From: Phascolarctos cinereus
Lineage: Eukaryota; Chordata; Mammalia; Diprotodontia; Phascolarctidae
DNA length: 64,000 nt
Direction: 5' to 3'
Assembly (NCBI RefSeq): GCF_002099425.1
Contig: NW_018344262.1
Span: 880,501-944,500 of the forward strand
The position numbers were made by a program, and so were the translations under genes. Of this stretch, positions 1 through 20,300 are shown one piece after another. How positions within the stretch are numbered: the stretch's first letter is position 1; each line of letters begins with the position of its first letter. The notes beneath the pieces were generated by a model. The model saw nothing but the letters and a program-made list of their open reading frames with translations. It made no database searches and was not told where the DNA came from.

Positions 1-108
1 CCTAGATGACTCAGCAGTCATTTCATTTGGTTTTTTTTAACAAACTCACTAGAACTGCAAACAACCTAACATTAGCCTTCACGGCAGTGCCCTTGAAAAG
101 CTCTATAC

Positions 109-276
109 CAAGGGTGGGGAACCTCAGGTGGGACCTTTTGACTGAGTCCGAGTTTTACAGAACAATTCCTTTTATGAAGGGGATTTGTTCTGTGAAGTTT
201 GGAGTCAGTCAAAGGGCCGAAATTGAAGATCTAGAGGGCCACGTGTGGCCTCAAGGCCGCAGCTTCCCCACTCTTG
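109..276. mobile_element. Short palindromic hAT-type DNA transposon with 8-bp target duplication
   Basis: The left end (caagggtggggaacct) and right end (cttccccactcttg) form imperfect terminal inverted repeats, and the interior is a degenerate palindrome. It is flanked by ctctatac (101-108) and ctctatgc (277-284), an 8-bp duplication with one mismatch, as expected for the hAT superfamily. There is no transposase frame, so it is non-autonomous. A related half-copy is at 30,585-30,716 and a stub at 35,139-35,160. The exact family name is not certain. Confidence 0.7.
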
Positions 277-284
277 CTCTATGC

Positions 285-914
285 TGATTGCCACCAGGCA
301 ACTCAGTATTGGCTCAGGACATTAGAGATGCTACTCTTTGAGCCTGTAATAGATGATTTTGAATGGCCTTGAATTGATCCCCTGCAGACCAGTATCCCTG
401 AATTGTTGGTAGTCAAGTGTGAGGAGATTGGGGAAATAAGAACCTTCTGGAGTCATGCACAGTGGTTAGTTCTTTCTTGAGTCCCCGGCCTAAACCATCT
501 CTAAGGGAGATTCCAGTGAAGTCTCCTAGTGGTCTGAACTAGGGCAGCTTCCATGGGTCAGTGTGCTAGGGGGCCACAGCTTGTATGTATGGAGAAATAT
601 ATTCTGGTAAGTCAGTTTACGAAACCAGTCTTTTTACTCTAGTCGAGGCAATAAGATGAGACTTCCGAAGGCTCTGGTTCTTTACTGTTGAAGTTTTGTC
701 TTTCCGACCTAGACTGGGTTCCCTGCAATGAAGGCCTGCATCTTCTCTTTCTTCTGCTTCCTGGCATGGGAGGGAGTGGTCAGGCTAGGATCTCTTTTGA
801 CCCTTGAATTGGATTAGAAGTAGATGAGGCCAGTGCCCTACTCTTTCTAATCCCATAAGGAGCTGAAGTCTTCCCAGGGGAAGAGGAATCACCCCCACCT
901 TTTTACCCCTACAG
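285..914. other. IDH3G intron; no feature seen
   Basis: Unique-looking intronic sequence upstream of the first visible IDH3G exon. I searched it for the preceding exon, which should encode residues like EYSSLEHE, and did not find it; that exon must lie before this window. Confidence 0.6.
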
Positions 915-3537
915 AGCGTTTCAGGTGTGGTGGAAAGTTTGAAGATCATCACCAAGGCCAAGTCCCTGCGCATTGCCGAGTATGCCTTCCGCCTGGCCCA
1001 GGAAACCGGGCGCAAGAAAGTGACTGCCGTGCACAAGGCCAACATCATGTAGGGAGTTGGGGGGGGCAGGGAAGGGGGACTGATGACAACTGATTCATTT
1101 ATTGCTGTGCCCCCCCATTCCTTTCATGCTGTTTCTCCTCATCTCTCCACCCCCTCCTCCCAACCGCAACCCCAGATCATAGGACTCATTGAAAGATCTA
1201 GTCCAGCCTCCTCATTTTACAGATGAGGAAACTGAGTCCCAGAGAGGGAAAGGGATTGCCCAAGGTCATACAGCAAGCTGGTTGCAGAACCAGAACTAGA
1301 ATCCAGGGCTCCTGTTCCAATCCTGTGTGCTTTTTCATCACTCTCTACCACTTCAGTGAATGTTACAGTTCTTGTGATCAGGTAAGCTTTCTGTCCTTCT
1401 CATAGGAAACTGGGAGATGGCCTCTTTCTCCAGTGCTGTAAGGAGGTGGCTGCAGGCTATCCCAACATCACTTTCGAGAGTATGATTGTAGACAACACCA
1501 CAATGCAGGTACTTGGCTCCTGGGCGCCACGGTCAACCTCCCTAGCCCGCCCTACTGTCTGACTAGGCCCAGGTCAACTGTAGCCTCCTCTCCCAGCTCC
1601 AGGACCCAGAGTTATACAGCAGCTCTAGTTTAGTGTGTCTGCGCCGTCGGCAGTAGACCCATAATCTTTCCAAAGCAGATAAACCGCCCTTGGATGATAG
1701 AGCTGGAAAAGGCTGCAGGGACGGATCATCTTAATCCAACTCCTCAGGCATGTAGATGGCAGCTGCTGAAGCCCAGGGACTCACCAGACTGCCCTGACAG
1801 AGCAGAAAGCCTGCTGGGAGGCCATTCTGGGTTAGGCCTGAACCTGCAGCTCCCTCCGCAGTGGAGTTTAGATGAGCTTTGTTCTAGTTCTGATTCGAAG
1901 GGCAAAGCCAGGACCGAACCCCAGAGCCATGAGCCAGCTTTTTCAACTCAACCATGTTTTGTGTGGTTTTTTTTTTTTTGGTGAGGTGATCGGGGTTAAG
2001 TGACTTGCCCAGGGTCACACAGACCATGATTCATTTTGATTGCGCCTTGGGTTGGTTCACTTGGACATTTGAGTTTAAACGTGAGTGTGTTTTGGTTTTT
2101 AGACGTTTGGGTGCTATATTTTAGCCATTGTGGTGCCATGGAGGGAGGAGGAAATGAGTTTTCTTGATTCCCCTACCTTGCCAAGGGGACTTTCACCCAA
2201 TGTGAAAGTCATTTTCCACAGTGACCATATCTAGGGGCAGCTAGGTGGCCCAGTGGATAGAGCACCAGCCCTGGAGTCAGGAGGACCCAAGTTCAAATCT
2301 AGCCTCAGACCAGACACTTGACACTTACTAGCTGTGTGACCCTGGGCAAGTCACTTAACCCCAGTTGCCTCACAAAAAACCCCACAGTGACCGTGTCCCC
2401 TCCTCTGAAGTTTGATTTTTGTGTCTGTTTTGTTTTCTCCTGTGCGGTCCCTGAGGACAGTCTGGACTTCTGTGCTTGGCCCAGGGTTCTTCTAGTATGT
2501 TAGGGATTGGGTGGATGTAGGCCAAGTTCCATGCATTTCTCTCTGACCCAAGCTCTCTGTCTACAGCTTGTATCTCGGCCCCAGCAGTTTGATGTCATGG
2601 TGATGCCCAATCTTTATGGCAACATCGTCAATAACGTCTGCGCTGGCCTAGTTGGGGGCCCCGGTCTTGTGGCGGGGGCAAATTATGGACATGTGTATGC
2701 AGTGTTTGAGACGGTGAGTGGCTACGATTGAAGTGAGAGGGAAGTAGCTGGAATTGTTCCCTTCCCGAAGACCACCTTTACATGCCTGGCCCCATCTTCT
2801 TTCAGGCAACTCGAAACACAGGTAAAAGCATCGCCAATAAGAACATCGCTAACCCTACGGCCACCCTGTTGGCCAGCTGCATGATGCTGGACCATCTGAA
2901 GTAAGCTGGGCTTCTTGTCTTTTCGTGTTGGCAGCGGGAGGTGGGGGGCACTCATTGTCTTGTCTCCCTTCTGTCCTGGGGCCTGTGGAGCTCTCCCCAT
3001 CCTCTGTTCCTCTCTTCCACAGGCTCCACTCATATGCCACCTCGATCCGGAAGGCTGTCCTGGCATCGATGGACAATGAAAATGTGAGGCTTAGCAGCTC
3101 TCTTGCCCCAAGATTCCACCACTGCCCCCTGTGCTCCCAGGTTCTGGTTTCAGGGAATACATTTTTGAAGCTGTTTCTTCCTCTCTCGGTGTTTTGTCTT
3201 CAGTCTTAGTTAAGGGACCGAATCTCGCGGGTGTAGTCAGAGAACTGTGACTTGCATGCCTTCCACCAGATCTCTGGGTGGTTTTCTTGTTGGATTGGAG
3301 GTTATCAAGCCCAGCTAGCTCTGAGGCCTCTGCTCCCGGGCTGCTTTTCTGTACAAACGCCCTTAGCAATTTTGGCCTCTTGTTTTGTGGATGGCGTTTT
3401 GATTTGCCCTTGCCCATGTGGGTTTCTGTTCCTAGATGCACACTCCAGACATCGGGGGCCAAGGCACCACCTCAGAAGCGATCCAGGACATCATCCGTCA
3501 CATCAGAGTCATCAACGGACAGGCCATGGAGGTCTAG
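915..3537 (+). CDS. IDH3G: Isocitrate dehydrogenase [NAD] subunit gamma, 3' six exons (partial)
   Basis: Regulatory gamma subunit of the mitochondrial NAD-dependent isocitrate dehydrogenase of the TCA cycle, an allosteric partner of the catalytic alpha subunit. Exons: 915-1048, 1406-1508, 2567-2713, 2806-2900, 3023-3083, 3436-3537. All have AG/GT borders and their phases agree. The 642 nt encode 213 residues plus stop, the C-terminal half of a protein of about 393. Recognisable stretches include [87 protein letters not shown] and the end INGQAMEV. The isopropylmalate/isocitrate dehydrogenase fold signature is intact and there are no internal stops. The 5' exons lie outside the window. A fragment of a SINE (1965-2022) and a full SINE (2234-2383) sit in the intron between 1508 and 2567. 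Identification is by close match to the mammalian gamma subunit; alpha and beta are excluded by the sequence. Confidence 0.96.
1165..1330 (-). repeat. MIR-type SINE fragment
   Basis: The stretch cattttacagatgaggaaactga followed by gcccaaggtcatacagc is the antisense core of MIR. It is diverged and lies in an IDH3G intron. A similar, weaker MIR-like piece covers about 1685-1960. Confidence 0.65.
1965..2022 (-). repeat. Fragment of tRNA-derived marsupial CORE-SINE
   Basis: Poly-T followed by ggttaagtgacttgcccagg and cacacag: the antisense 3' tail of the family seen whole at 2234-2383. Confidence 0.8.
2234..2383 (+). repeat. tRNA-derived CORE-SINE (WALLSI/WSINE1-like)
   Basis: Full-length copy. 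It has a tRNA-like head (ggggcagctaggtggcccag), a B-box-like gttcaaatc, a MIR-like core with tagctgtgtgaccctgggca, and an A-rich tail. This family dominates the repeats of the window. Confidence 0.9.
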
Positions 3538-3827
3538 CCCTTGACACCCTGCCAGCTGAGCTCCCCCTCCACACATCCCTCCAGCTGTGCTGCTTATTTA
3601 TTGGCCCCTAATAATAACTTTCTTGTCAGATACAACACTTGAGTCTGGGCAGGGGGCACCCCCTCCTTGAGCTCAAGTGTGCATTCCTTTCCCCTGCTTC
3701 TTAGCTTATAAACTAAACAACTGTGTCCCCTTCCAGCCTGCCTGGAGTGTTTCTGTTTGAACCTGGTACCAAGGGGGCCTCAAACTCCCTCTTTGCCACC
3801 TGGTAGGTATGTCATCTGTCATGTTTT

Positions 3828-3833
3828 AATAAA
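3828..3833 (+). terminator. IDH3G: IDH3G polyadenylation signal
   Basis: AATAAA lies 291 nt after the IDH3G stop, followed by a GT-rich stretch (gtgaaggtgggggtggg) that fits a downstream element. The 3' UTR is therefore about 3538-3850. Confidence 0.85.
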
Positions 3834-4001
3834 CACTGAGTGAAGGTGGGGGTGGGAAGACAGATGACAGTGTCTGTGTCTCCCCCAGAAAGTATCTAAC
3901 TTCTCTCCTTCCCTGCCCCTCCTGGGCCCCATCAGACTCTAGCCAAGCCTGCCTGACAAATGAGTTTCACACCAAGCAAGATCTTCAGTAAGAAAAACAA
4001 T

Positions 4002-4007
4002 TTTATT
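4002..4007 (-). terminator. SRPK3: SRPK3 polyadenylation signal
   Basis: TTTATT on the + strand reads AATAAA on the SRPK3 strand, about 390 nt beyond the stop codon. It makes 3' cleavage near 3985, only about 130-150 bp from the IDH3G cleavage site on the other strand. Confidence 0.75.
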
Positions 4008-4396
4008 GCTTTTTTTTTTTTTTGCCCTGAGCTGAAAATTGGGATCAGAAAGGAGGAAACCAGGTTGGAAAACAACTCTAAATCCTTCTCCAGAAACACT
4101 GCTGGCTAAAATGATCCAGCATAAGTTAGCACGCTATCTATGGGCCTGAAAGGAGGGTGCACCAAGGTTCCGAGAGATGGGGGAGACTGGGGTCAGCTTT
4201 GGAAGCCTCTCCAGTGGCACAGGCGTTGATTAGGTGAGCCTGGTGCCTGGGGGCTGGGGCTGACTGCACTTGAAGCAGTGCCTTGACCTCTTGAGATGGT
4301 CTCCTCCCCCATCTGGCATGGTCCCAAGGCACATTTCAAAAGCAGGCCACCCTCTACCACAGCAAACTAGGGCAGGGAGAACAGGAGGAGTTGGGC

Positions 4397-14083
<9,687 letters not shown>

Positions 14084-14850
14084 CCGATTTGGCCCGGACC
14101 GCATTTGTGCGAGCGTGCCGGCACGCGGTCACCGGCCCCCTCGTTCCCGGACGACGTGGCACTGGATCGCCTGGACGGCGGAGAGAGAGAGAAGTGAGCT
14201 GGAAGCTTGGAGCAGGTGCCCGCGTGTGAGTTACGCGGACCTCGAAGGGGAGCTGTCCAGAGACAGCATCCCCACACCTCAGAGATCGCTAGGGGTGGAG
14301 TGGCTCCCTCCGGTGCTGTCCTTTTATACGCTGGTCCCCCCTCCCACCCAGCCAACGCCCCGCACCCAGCGCTCATTGGCTGGTTTTTCGAAACGCCCTG
14401 AGGGCGCTTCCTCACCACCTTGTGGTCTCTGTGGGCCTCAGTTTCCCCATCCAAAAAATGACTGGGGCAGACTGACCCCGCCAATGCCGTTTTTTTCTGT
14501 CCACTTCTCTGCCTTTTGATCCCCATTACCCTCGCCCGATTTGTTCCAGACGAACTGGATGGCTACCTGCCATTCCTGACTCTCGGCCTGCCAGGGAGGC
14601 TGCTCCCTCCATGCATTCCCACCGGCCACGCCAGCATCCCCGACGTTAGAGTGCCCTTCCTCGGCCTTTCTCTGTGGTCTTTGCATCCCGCTTCCCGGCG
14701 TTCGGTCAGAAATGTTTGTTGAGTATATTCAATCAAGTACGGCCCTCATTCCCGTTCGACCTCTCCTCCTCTCTCCGCGACCCAAGCCGCCTTCTACCCC
14801 TCTTCCCCACTCCCCCATATTGGGCTGACCCAGCAGGGATTTTGCAGGCG

Positions 14851-16354
14851 GTCAGTCAATAAACATTTATTAAGCACCTGATGAGTACCAGGCACAGTGC
14901 CAAAAGCTAAGACAAAAGGTAATCTTCAAAGAGCCCACAATCTAATGGCGGGGGCGGGGGCGGAGGGAGGGACACAACATGCAAACAAATCTGTCCAAAG
15001 CAAGTTCTATACAGGATCACTAGGAAATAATGACCAGAGGGAAGGCCCCGGAATTCAGAGGGCTTGGGGAGGGCTGCCTGTAGGAGATGTGGTTTTAGTT
15101 GGGACTTAAGGAAGCCGGGGAGATCTGTGGTCAAGCTTGGGGGAGGGGGAGCATTGAGGGACAGCCAGAGAGAATGCCCAGAGCAGAGAGATGGAAGGTC
15201 TTGTTGGAGGAGCAGCCAGGAGACTGGGGTCACCAGACCGAAGAGTACATGTCCAGGAGTAAGGGGTAAGAAGGCTGGGAAGGTAGGAGGGGGCTGAGCC
15301 ATGAAGGGCCTTGAGCACCAAACAGAGCATTTTGTACTTGATCCTGGAGGTAATAGGGAGTCACCGGGGTTTGCGGGGGTGGCGGCGCGGGGGTGGCATG
15401 ATCGAACCCGCACTTTAAGAAAAACACTTTTGTGGCTGAATGGAGGAAGGAGGGAGGGAGTGTCAGAAAGGAAATGGGGTAGAATTTGGGAAATGTCGCA
15501 AAGGAGAATTGACTAGCCTTCGCGGGTCTGGATATGGGGGTGTGAAATTTCGGGAGGAGTCGAGATCAACATGTTGCCAGCCCGGGGACCTGGGAAAATG
15601 GTGTTACTGCTTGCCTCAGCCTCACCGGTCTGGAGGGGAGGAGTGGACCGTCTCCTTTTGTACTACCATCCCCAGAAAACGCTCCACAGAAGTCGGCTGA
15701 GTGGTTTTTCAAAAAGCGCCAACCGCACTCTCTCAGTTTTTGCCCCGAACCTAGAACCGTCTCCTATCCCTGTCTCTGGGCTTACAGTAACCGGGAAGGG
15801 TGGGACGGGGTGGGGGCGGGGGGGTGGGGTGGAGCATGGGTGGGAAGGGGTTAAGGGAAGGATGATGGGTTCAGTTTTAGACTTGTGTTTAAGATGTCTA
15901 CTGGACATACAATTCGAGAAGACTGAAAGACAGTTGGAGATGCCAGACTGAAGGAGTGTTAGGGCAAGATGGGTAGATGGGGGCCAGCTAGGTGGCGCAG
16001 TGGATAGAGCACCGGCCCTGAAGTCAGGAGGACCTGAGTTCAAATCCAGTCTCAGACCAAATACTTGCCATTTACTAGCTGTGTGATCCTGGGCAAGTCA
16101 CTTAACCCCAACTGCCAAAAAAAAAAAAAAGAAGATGGGTAGATGGGAGAATCATCAGCATAGAGATAGAAATTAAATCCTTGGGAGCTGTTGAGATCCC
16201 CAAGTAAAGCAGTCTAGAGTGAGAAGAGAAGAGGGCCCAGAACAGAGCCCTGAGGGTCACCTATGGTTCAAAGGCATGATCTTGAGAAGGATCCAGCATA
16301 GGAGACTGAGAAAGATTGGTCAGAGAGGGAGGAGAATCAGGAGAGAGAGGAGCT

Positions 16355-16355
<1 letters not shown>
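14851..16355 (-). mobile_element. L2/CR1-clade LINE, 3' part, antisense, interrupted by a SINE
   Basis: The 3' end is at about 14,851 (cagtcaataaacatttatta) and the sequence runs 5'-ward to about 16,355. On the minus strand it gives remnants of the RT C-terminus such as LVLKALHGSAPSYLPSLLTP and FLKSQLKPHLLQ, broken by stops and shifts. The SINE at 15,979-16,131 is inserted in it. This fills most of the SRPK3-PLXNB3 intergenic space. Confidence 0.8.
15979..16131 (+). repeat. tRNA-derived CORE-SINE nested in the L2
   Basis: Full-length copy ending in poly-A. It is flanked by gatgggtagatgg on both sides (before 15,979 and again at 16,134-16,146), a 13-bp target duplication, so it is younger than the L2 it interrupts. 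Confidence 0.9.

Positions 16356-16356
<1 letters not shown>

Positions 16357-16413
<57 letters not shown>
16357..16413 (+). repeat. (TG)n microsatellite
   Basis: About 28 uninterrupted TG units at the end of the L2 copy. Confidence 0.97.
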
Positions 16414-16414
<1 letters not shown>

Positions 16415-16646
16415 CACAGTTTGCACTCTACTGTCTTCCCCCACTCCCAGCAATTGTGCTCCCAGCCCCAGCTATTGCTACTAGGATCAGGATTTCTTCT
16501 GCGTCATTCCTGTCTCCCTATCCCCACACCCTTATGACCCAGCAACAGGCCTCTGAAAAGTGAAGACGATGGTCCTCCTCAGGAAATATGAGGAAATATG
16601 ACAAGAGAAGATTATTTTAAACTTTTTTTAAAGGCTTTGATCTCAT

Positions 16647-16652
16647 TTATTT
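16647..16652 (-). terminator. PLXNB3: PLXNB3 polyadenylation signal
   Basis: TTTATT reads AATAAA on the PLXNB3 strand, about 700 nt beyond the stop at 17353. The sequence between them is free of recognised repeats, consistent with a 3' UTR. Confidence 0.6.
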
Positions 16653-17352
16653 CCAAATGGAATTTTCCAGCAAGTAAATAAATATATGGGATGGGGGGGG
16701 TGAGATGGGAGGGGTGTAGGCCATCCTTTAAGTATCCCAAAAAGGGCAGGAGCTGGTGTGAATTAGGATAACCCTGGGCTGCCTGAGACTAGCTATGCCT
16801 TAGTTAACAGGCCTCAATAAGAAAAGCAAAGTTGGGTGCTCCCCTCCCATACTACCCCCACTAATGATCCTAGTGACCAGGGCAAGGGGAAGCCACAGGC
16901 TAGGCCAGACTGGCTTGAGTGGGAAGTCCTGAATGTTTGACCCCCTACCCCTTCTTCACTACAGAAGAGTGTCCCAGATAGGGTTTATTTCCCACTATTT
17001 CCTCCATACTTGTGAAAAATAGGGTCAAGCTTTGACCACTACTCTGGGTACCAACAGTGCCCCACCCAGCCTCCTGGCTCACTCTACCCCAAACCTCTTT
17101 TGAGGGTCCTGGAGAGAGAGGCTCTAAAGCCCTCTCTAGCTCCATTTTGGGGGGAGGGGAGGGAAAGTCGGTAAGGACGGAGTCACCCAGTTGGGTCTCT
17201 AGGGAGCTGGGACAAAAGGCACTACTGGTAAGAGAGAGGGGTCCCTGACAGTTGATTTTAAGCTGGAGGGCCTGGCTGGGGCAGCTCCCACACCCCAGTC
17301 AGGTCCATCTCCTTCTCCTTGGCCCAAGATCTGGCCCCTGGGTGGTAGGGCC

Positions 17353-20300
17353 TCACAAGTCAGTAACTTTGTTCTCCACCAGAGCGGCAATCTGTTGAAG
17401 CCTGTAGGCCAGCTGCATCTTCTGGCCCACAGGGTCCTCTTCCAGGGCACTGATAATCTGGAAAGAAGCCAGGGAGATCTGATCAGCTAGCATTGCCTTC
17501 CTGGGCTCCCCTTCCTTTTTACCCCTCCCCCAATTCTGTCTCTGCTGAACCTTGGAGACCATAATGAAGTCTTCCCTAGGCAAGGGCAGGCTCCCCCTCT
17601 GGGGCCTTCCCATAGAATTGGAGCAAACCTTTTGGAAGCACCCATCCCAGAGCACCTCTGGGAGAGATGAGGCGTACACCATCACTCCCAGCACAGCCAC
17701 TCTGAGCTTGGGTGTCAGGATCCCTTTTTTCAGGGAGTTTGGGTCTGGCACTTGGGAAATGATTTCCCCTCTGAAGGCATTTCAAGATGTTAGGGATTAA
17801 AGCAAAGCTGTGGTCCAAGCAAAGCTGATTACTCAGCTCCCCACTCCCTCCACCTCCTCTCTAACTTTAAGTGGTTCTAGATATCTAACCTTAAGGGTTC
17901 TCCCCTCTCCCCTCCAAGGTTCTAGGCCCTTCTCCAACCCCCACCAGAAGCCCACCTGCCTCTCACCTGGTCATAATATTTGTTGATGTAATTATACAGC
18001 TCATGCAGGGCAACCAGGCAGGTGATGTCAGAAGCATAGTTCTGGGGTTGGGAGGAACACACATTGTTGGCGAGAGTGTCAGGACTTGGTGGGGAAAGGG
18101 ACCACTGAGGTCAGAATCATCCTATTTTAGATACTTGGTCGCCAGCAGTCCTGCCCGTTCCTCCCCACCCCCCAAACACTAATTCTGTCCCCATCTTACT
18201 AGCCCAATCTTATGCTCCTGCTCCCTTTTTCTCTCTCCAGACTGGTCTCCTCACAACCCTTTTTCTATAGTCCAAATAAGGAAAACCTGGGTTCATATCC
18301 TGCCTCCAATGTTTGTTGAGACAGCTCAGCGTAGTCAATAGGGAGGCAGGATGAAAAAATATTTCTAGCTAGTGTCAAAGAACTAGAAACTAAGAGGTGC
18401 CCATCTATTGGGGGCTGACTGAAGAGATGATGGCATCTGAATGTAATGGAATATTGCCCTGCTGTAAGAAATGGTTTCAGAGAAACCTGGGAAGACTCCT
18501 ATGAACTGATGCAGAGTGAAGTGAGCAGAACCAGGAGAACAATTTATGTAATAACAACAATACTGTAAAGATAAGCATCTCTGAAAGAACTCTGACCAGT
18601 CTGATCAAGCATGATTCCAGGGAACTCCTGATAATACATGCTGCCTACCTCCTGACAGACAGCTGGTGGACGCAGGGTGCAGAATGAGGCATACATTTTT
18701 GGAATCTGTCTTGCTTGACTATGTGATTTGTTACAAAGGTTTTTTGTTTTGTATTTACTTTTTTTTTTCTGGGGGGCAGAAGGGAAAGTAGGAGAAAGAG
18801 GAAATAAATGCTTGTTATTTGAAAAAAAAATGTACCAAAGAAAATCTATGATCCTATGAGCTATGATGCATTGTCTTCAGCTACCCCCTCCTGTCGCCCA
18901 TCCTTCCACGATTAGTTAAGTGGCCCCTCTTCCAGGCTATCTGCCCCAGTCAATCCAAGCATTCCCTCCCAGGAATTCAAAACACTCAGATCTGTTCATG
19001 CCTTTCCTGGTTTTTGTTTTTTTTTGTTTTTCTTTTTTCTAAATTCCTTCCTGAGAGAGAGGCAGTCTCCCCACTCAGACCATAATCTGACCTAGGTCCA
19101 GGCCTGGGTGTCTACCCTAATCGTCATTGCTAAGGCCAGGTTATCCATTCAGCCTAGGACAACTGCCCCACTCTCCTCCCCAGTACTGACCCTGCTACTC
19201 ACCCCTGATAACTCGGTCAAGGCTGAGTTCATCTCCTGGTAACTGGCGGTTGTATTCTGCTGAATATCTGAGTAATACCTAGGCAGTAGGGGGGTATGAA
19301 GGAAGGGTCAACCTGCCCTAGGACCAGTGGGAGCCCCATATGGGCCCCTCCGCTCACCCCAAACTTCAACCTCCGACAGAGCTGGCCCCATAGTTCCCTC
19401 TCCTCTGTCCCCCTCCCCTCCCAGTAGCCCTTGCCCTAGTCAGCCAACCACTCACTTCTCAACCATCTGCTTGTATCGAGGAATTTCCCGGGCATAGAGG
19501 AGTTTATTCACAGGGGAGTCCTGCCATCCACAAAAAAAGTAGAAATGACTTAAGGTGAAACACTGCAGGCAAAATCGATGACACTCACCCTTCCGACCCT
19601 CTAACCCCACCAGCCACTGTCCACAGTTCCCATTCCCAGCACCTTACCCTCAACTGCTAATGCTTCATCCCCCATAGTGCCTCTCATGCTAATACGTCAT
19701 TCTGGGTCATCCCCCAAACCTCTCCTGGACCTTCTTCCTGGCTTTCTGGACCTCCCCCCCCCACGCACAGATAGTCCAACCATGTGTCAAAAACAAGCCT
19801 CTGGAGATGTGATTTCCCCCATCCTTTCTCACCCGGCCCACTTTGTGCTCAGAGATGGTGCAGGAGTCAATGAAGGTTTGAGCGATGACAGTGAGAATAG
19901 CGTCTACATTGTCTGAGACCCGGACATCGAAGATGAATTGGGGGTTCTTCAGGGTGTTTACCCAAAAGCGCAGCAGCAGGCTGGTAGCAGAGACCAGAGA
20001 AGGAAAAGTGTCTTATTATTACTTTACCTCAAACCCCTAAACTGGTCTTTCCCCAAAATAGGGACACTCATACATTGTTGGTGGATATGAACCCTGGCGC
20101 AATTTTTAAGGAGAGCTACCTAGGCAGTTTCTTAAACAAGTGTTTTAAGAAACCAATGATAATGTTGGATCCAGAAATCTCACAATTGAGCATATAGATA
20201 AAGAACACAAAGATAAACTGTAAAGAAAAAAATCATAGCTGCATTATTCATCCCTGGAGACAAGCATTTTGGTTTAATTTCTGTGACCCCAGAGCTCTGC

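Noticed and set aside
2234-2383. tRNA gene candidates from A/B-box-like motifs
   Set aside because: The motifs are in the heads of tRNA-derived SINEs; no cloverleaf can be formed, here or in the other copies.
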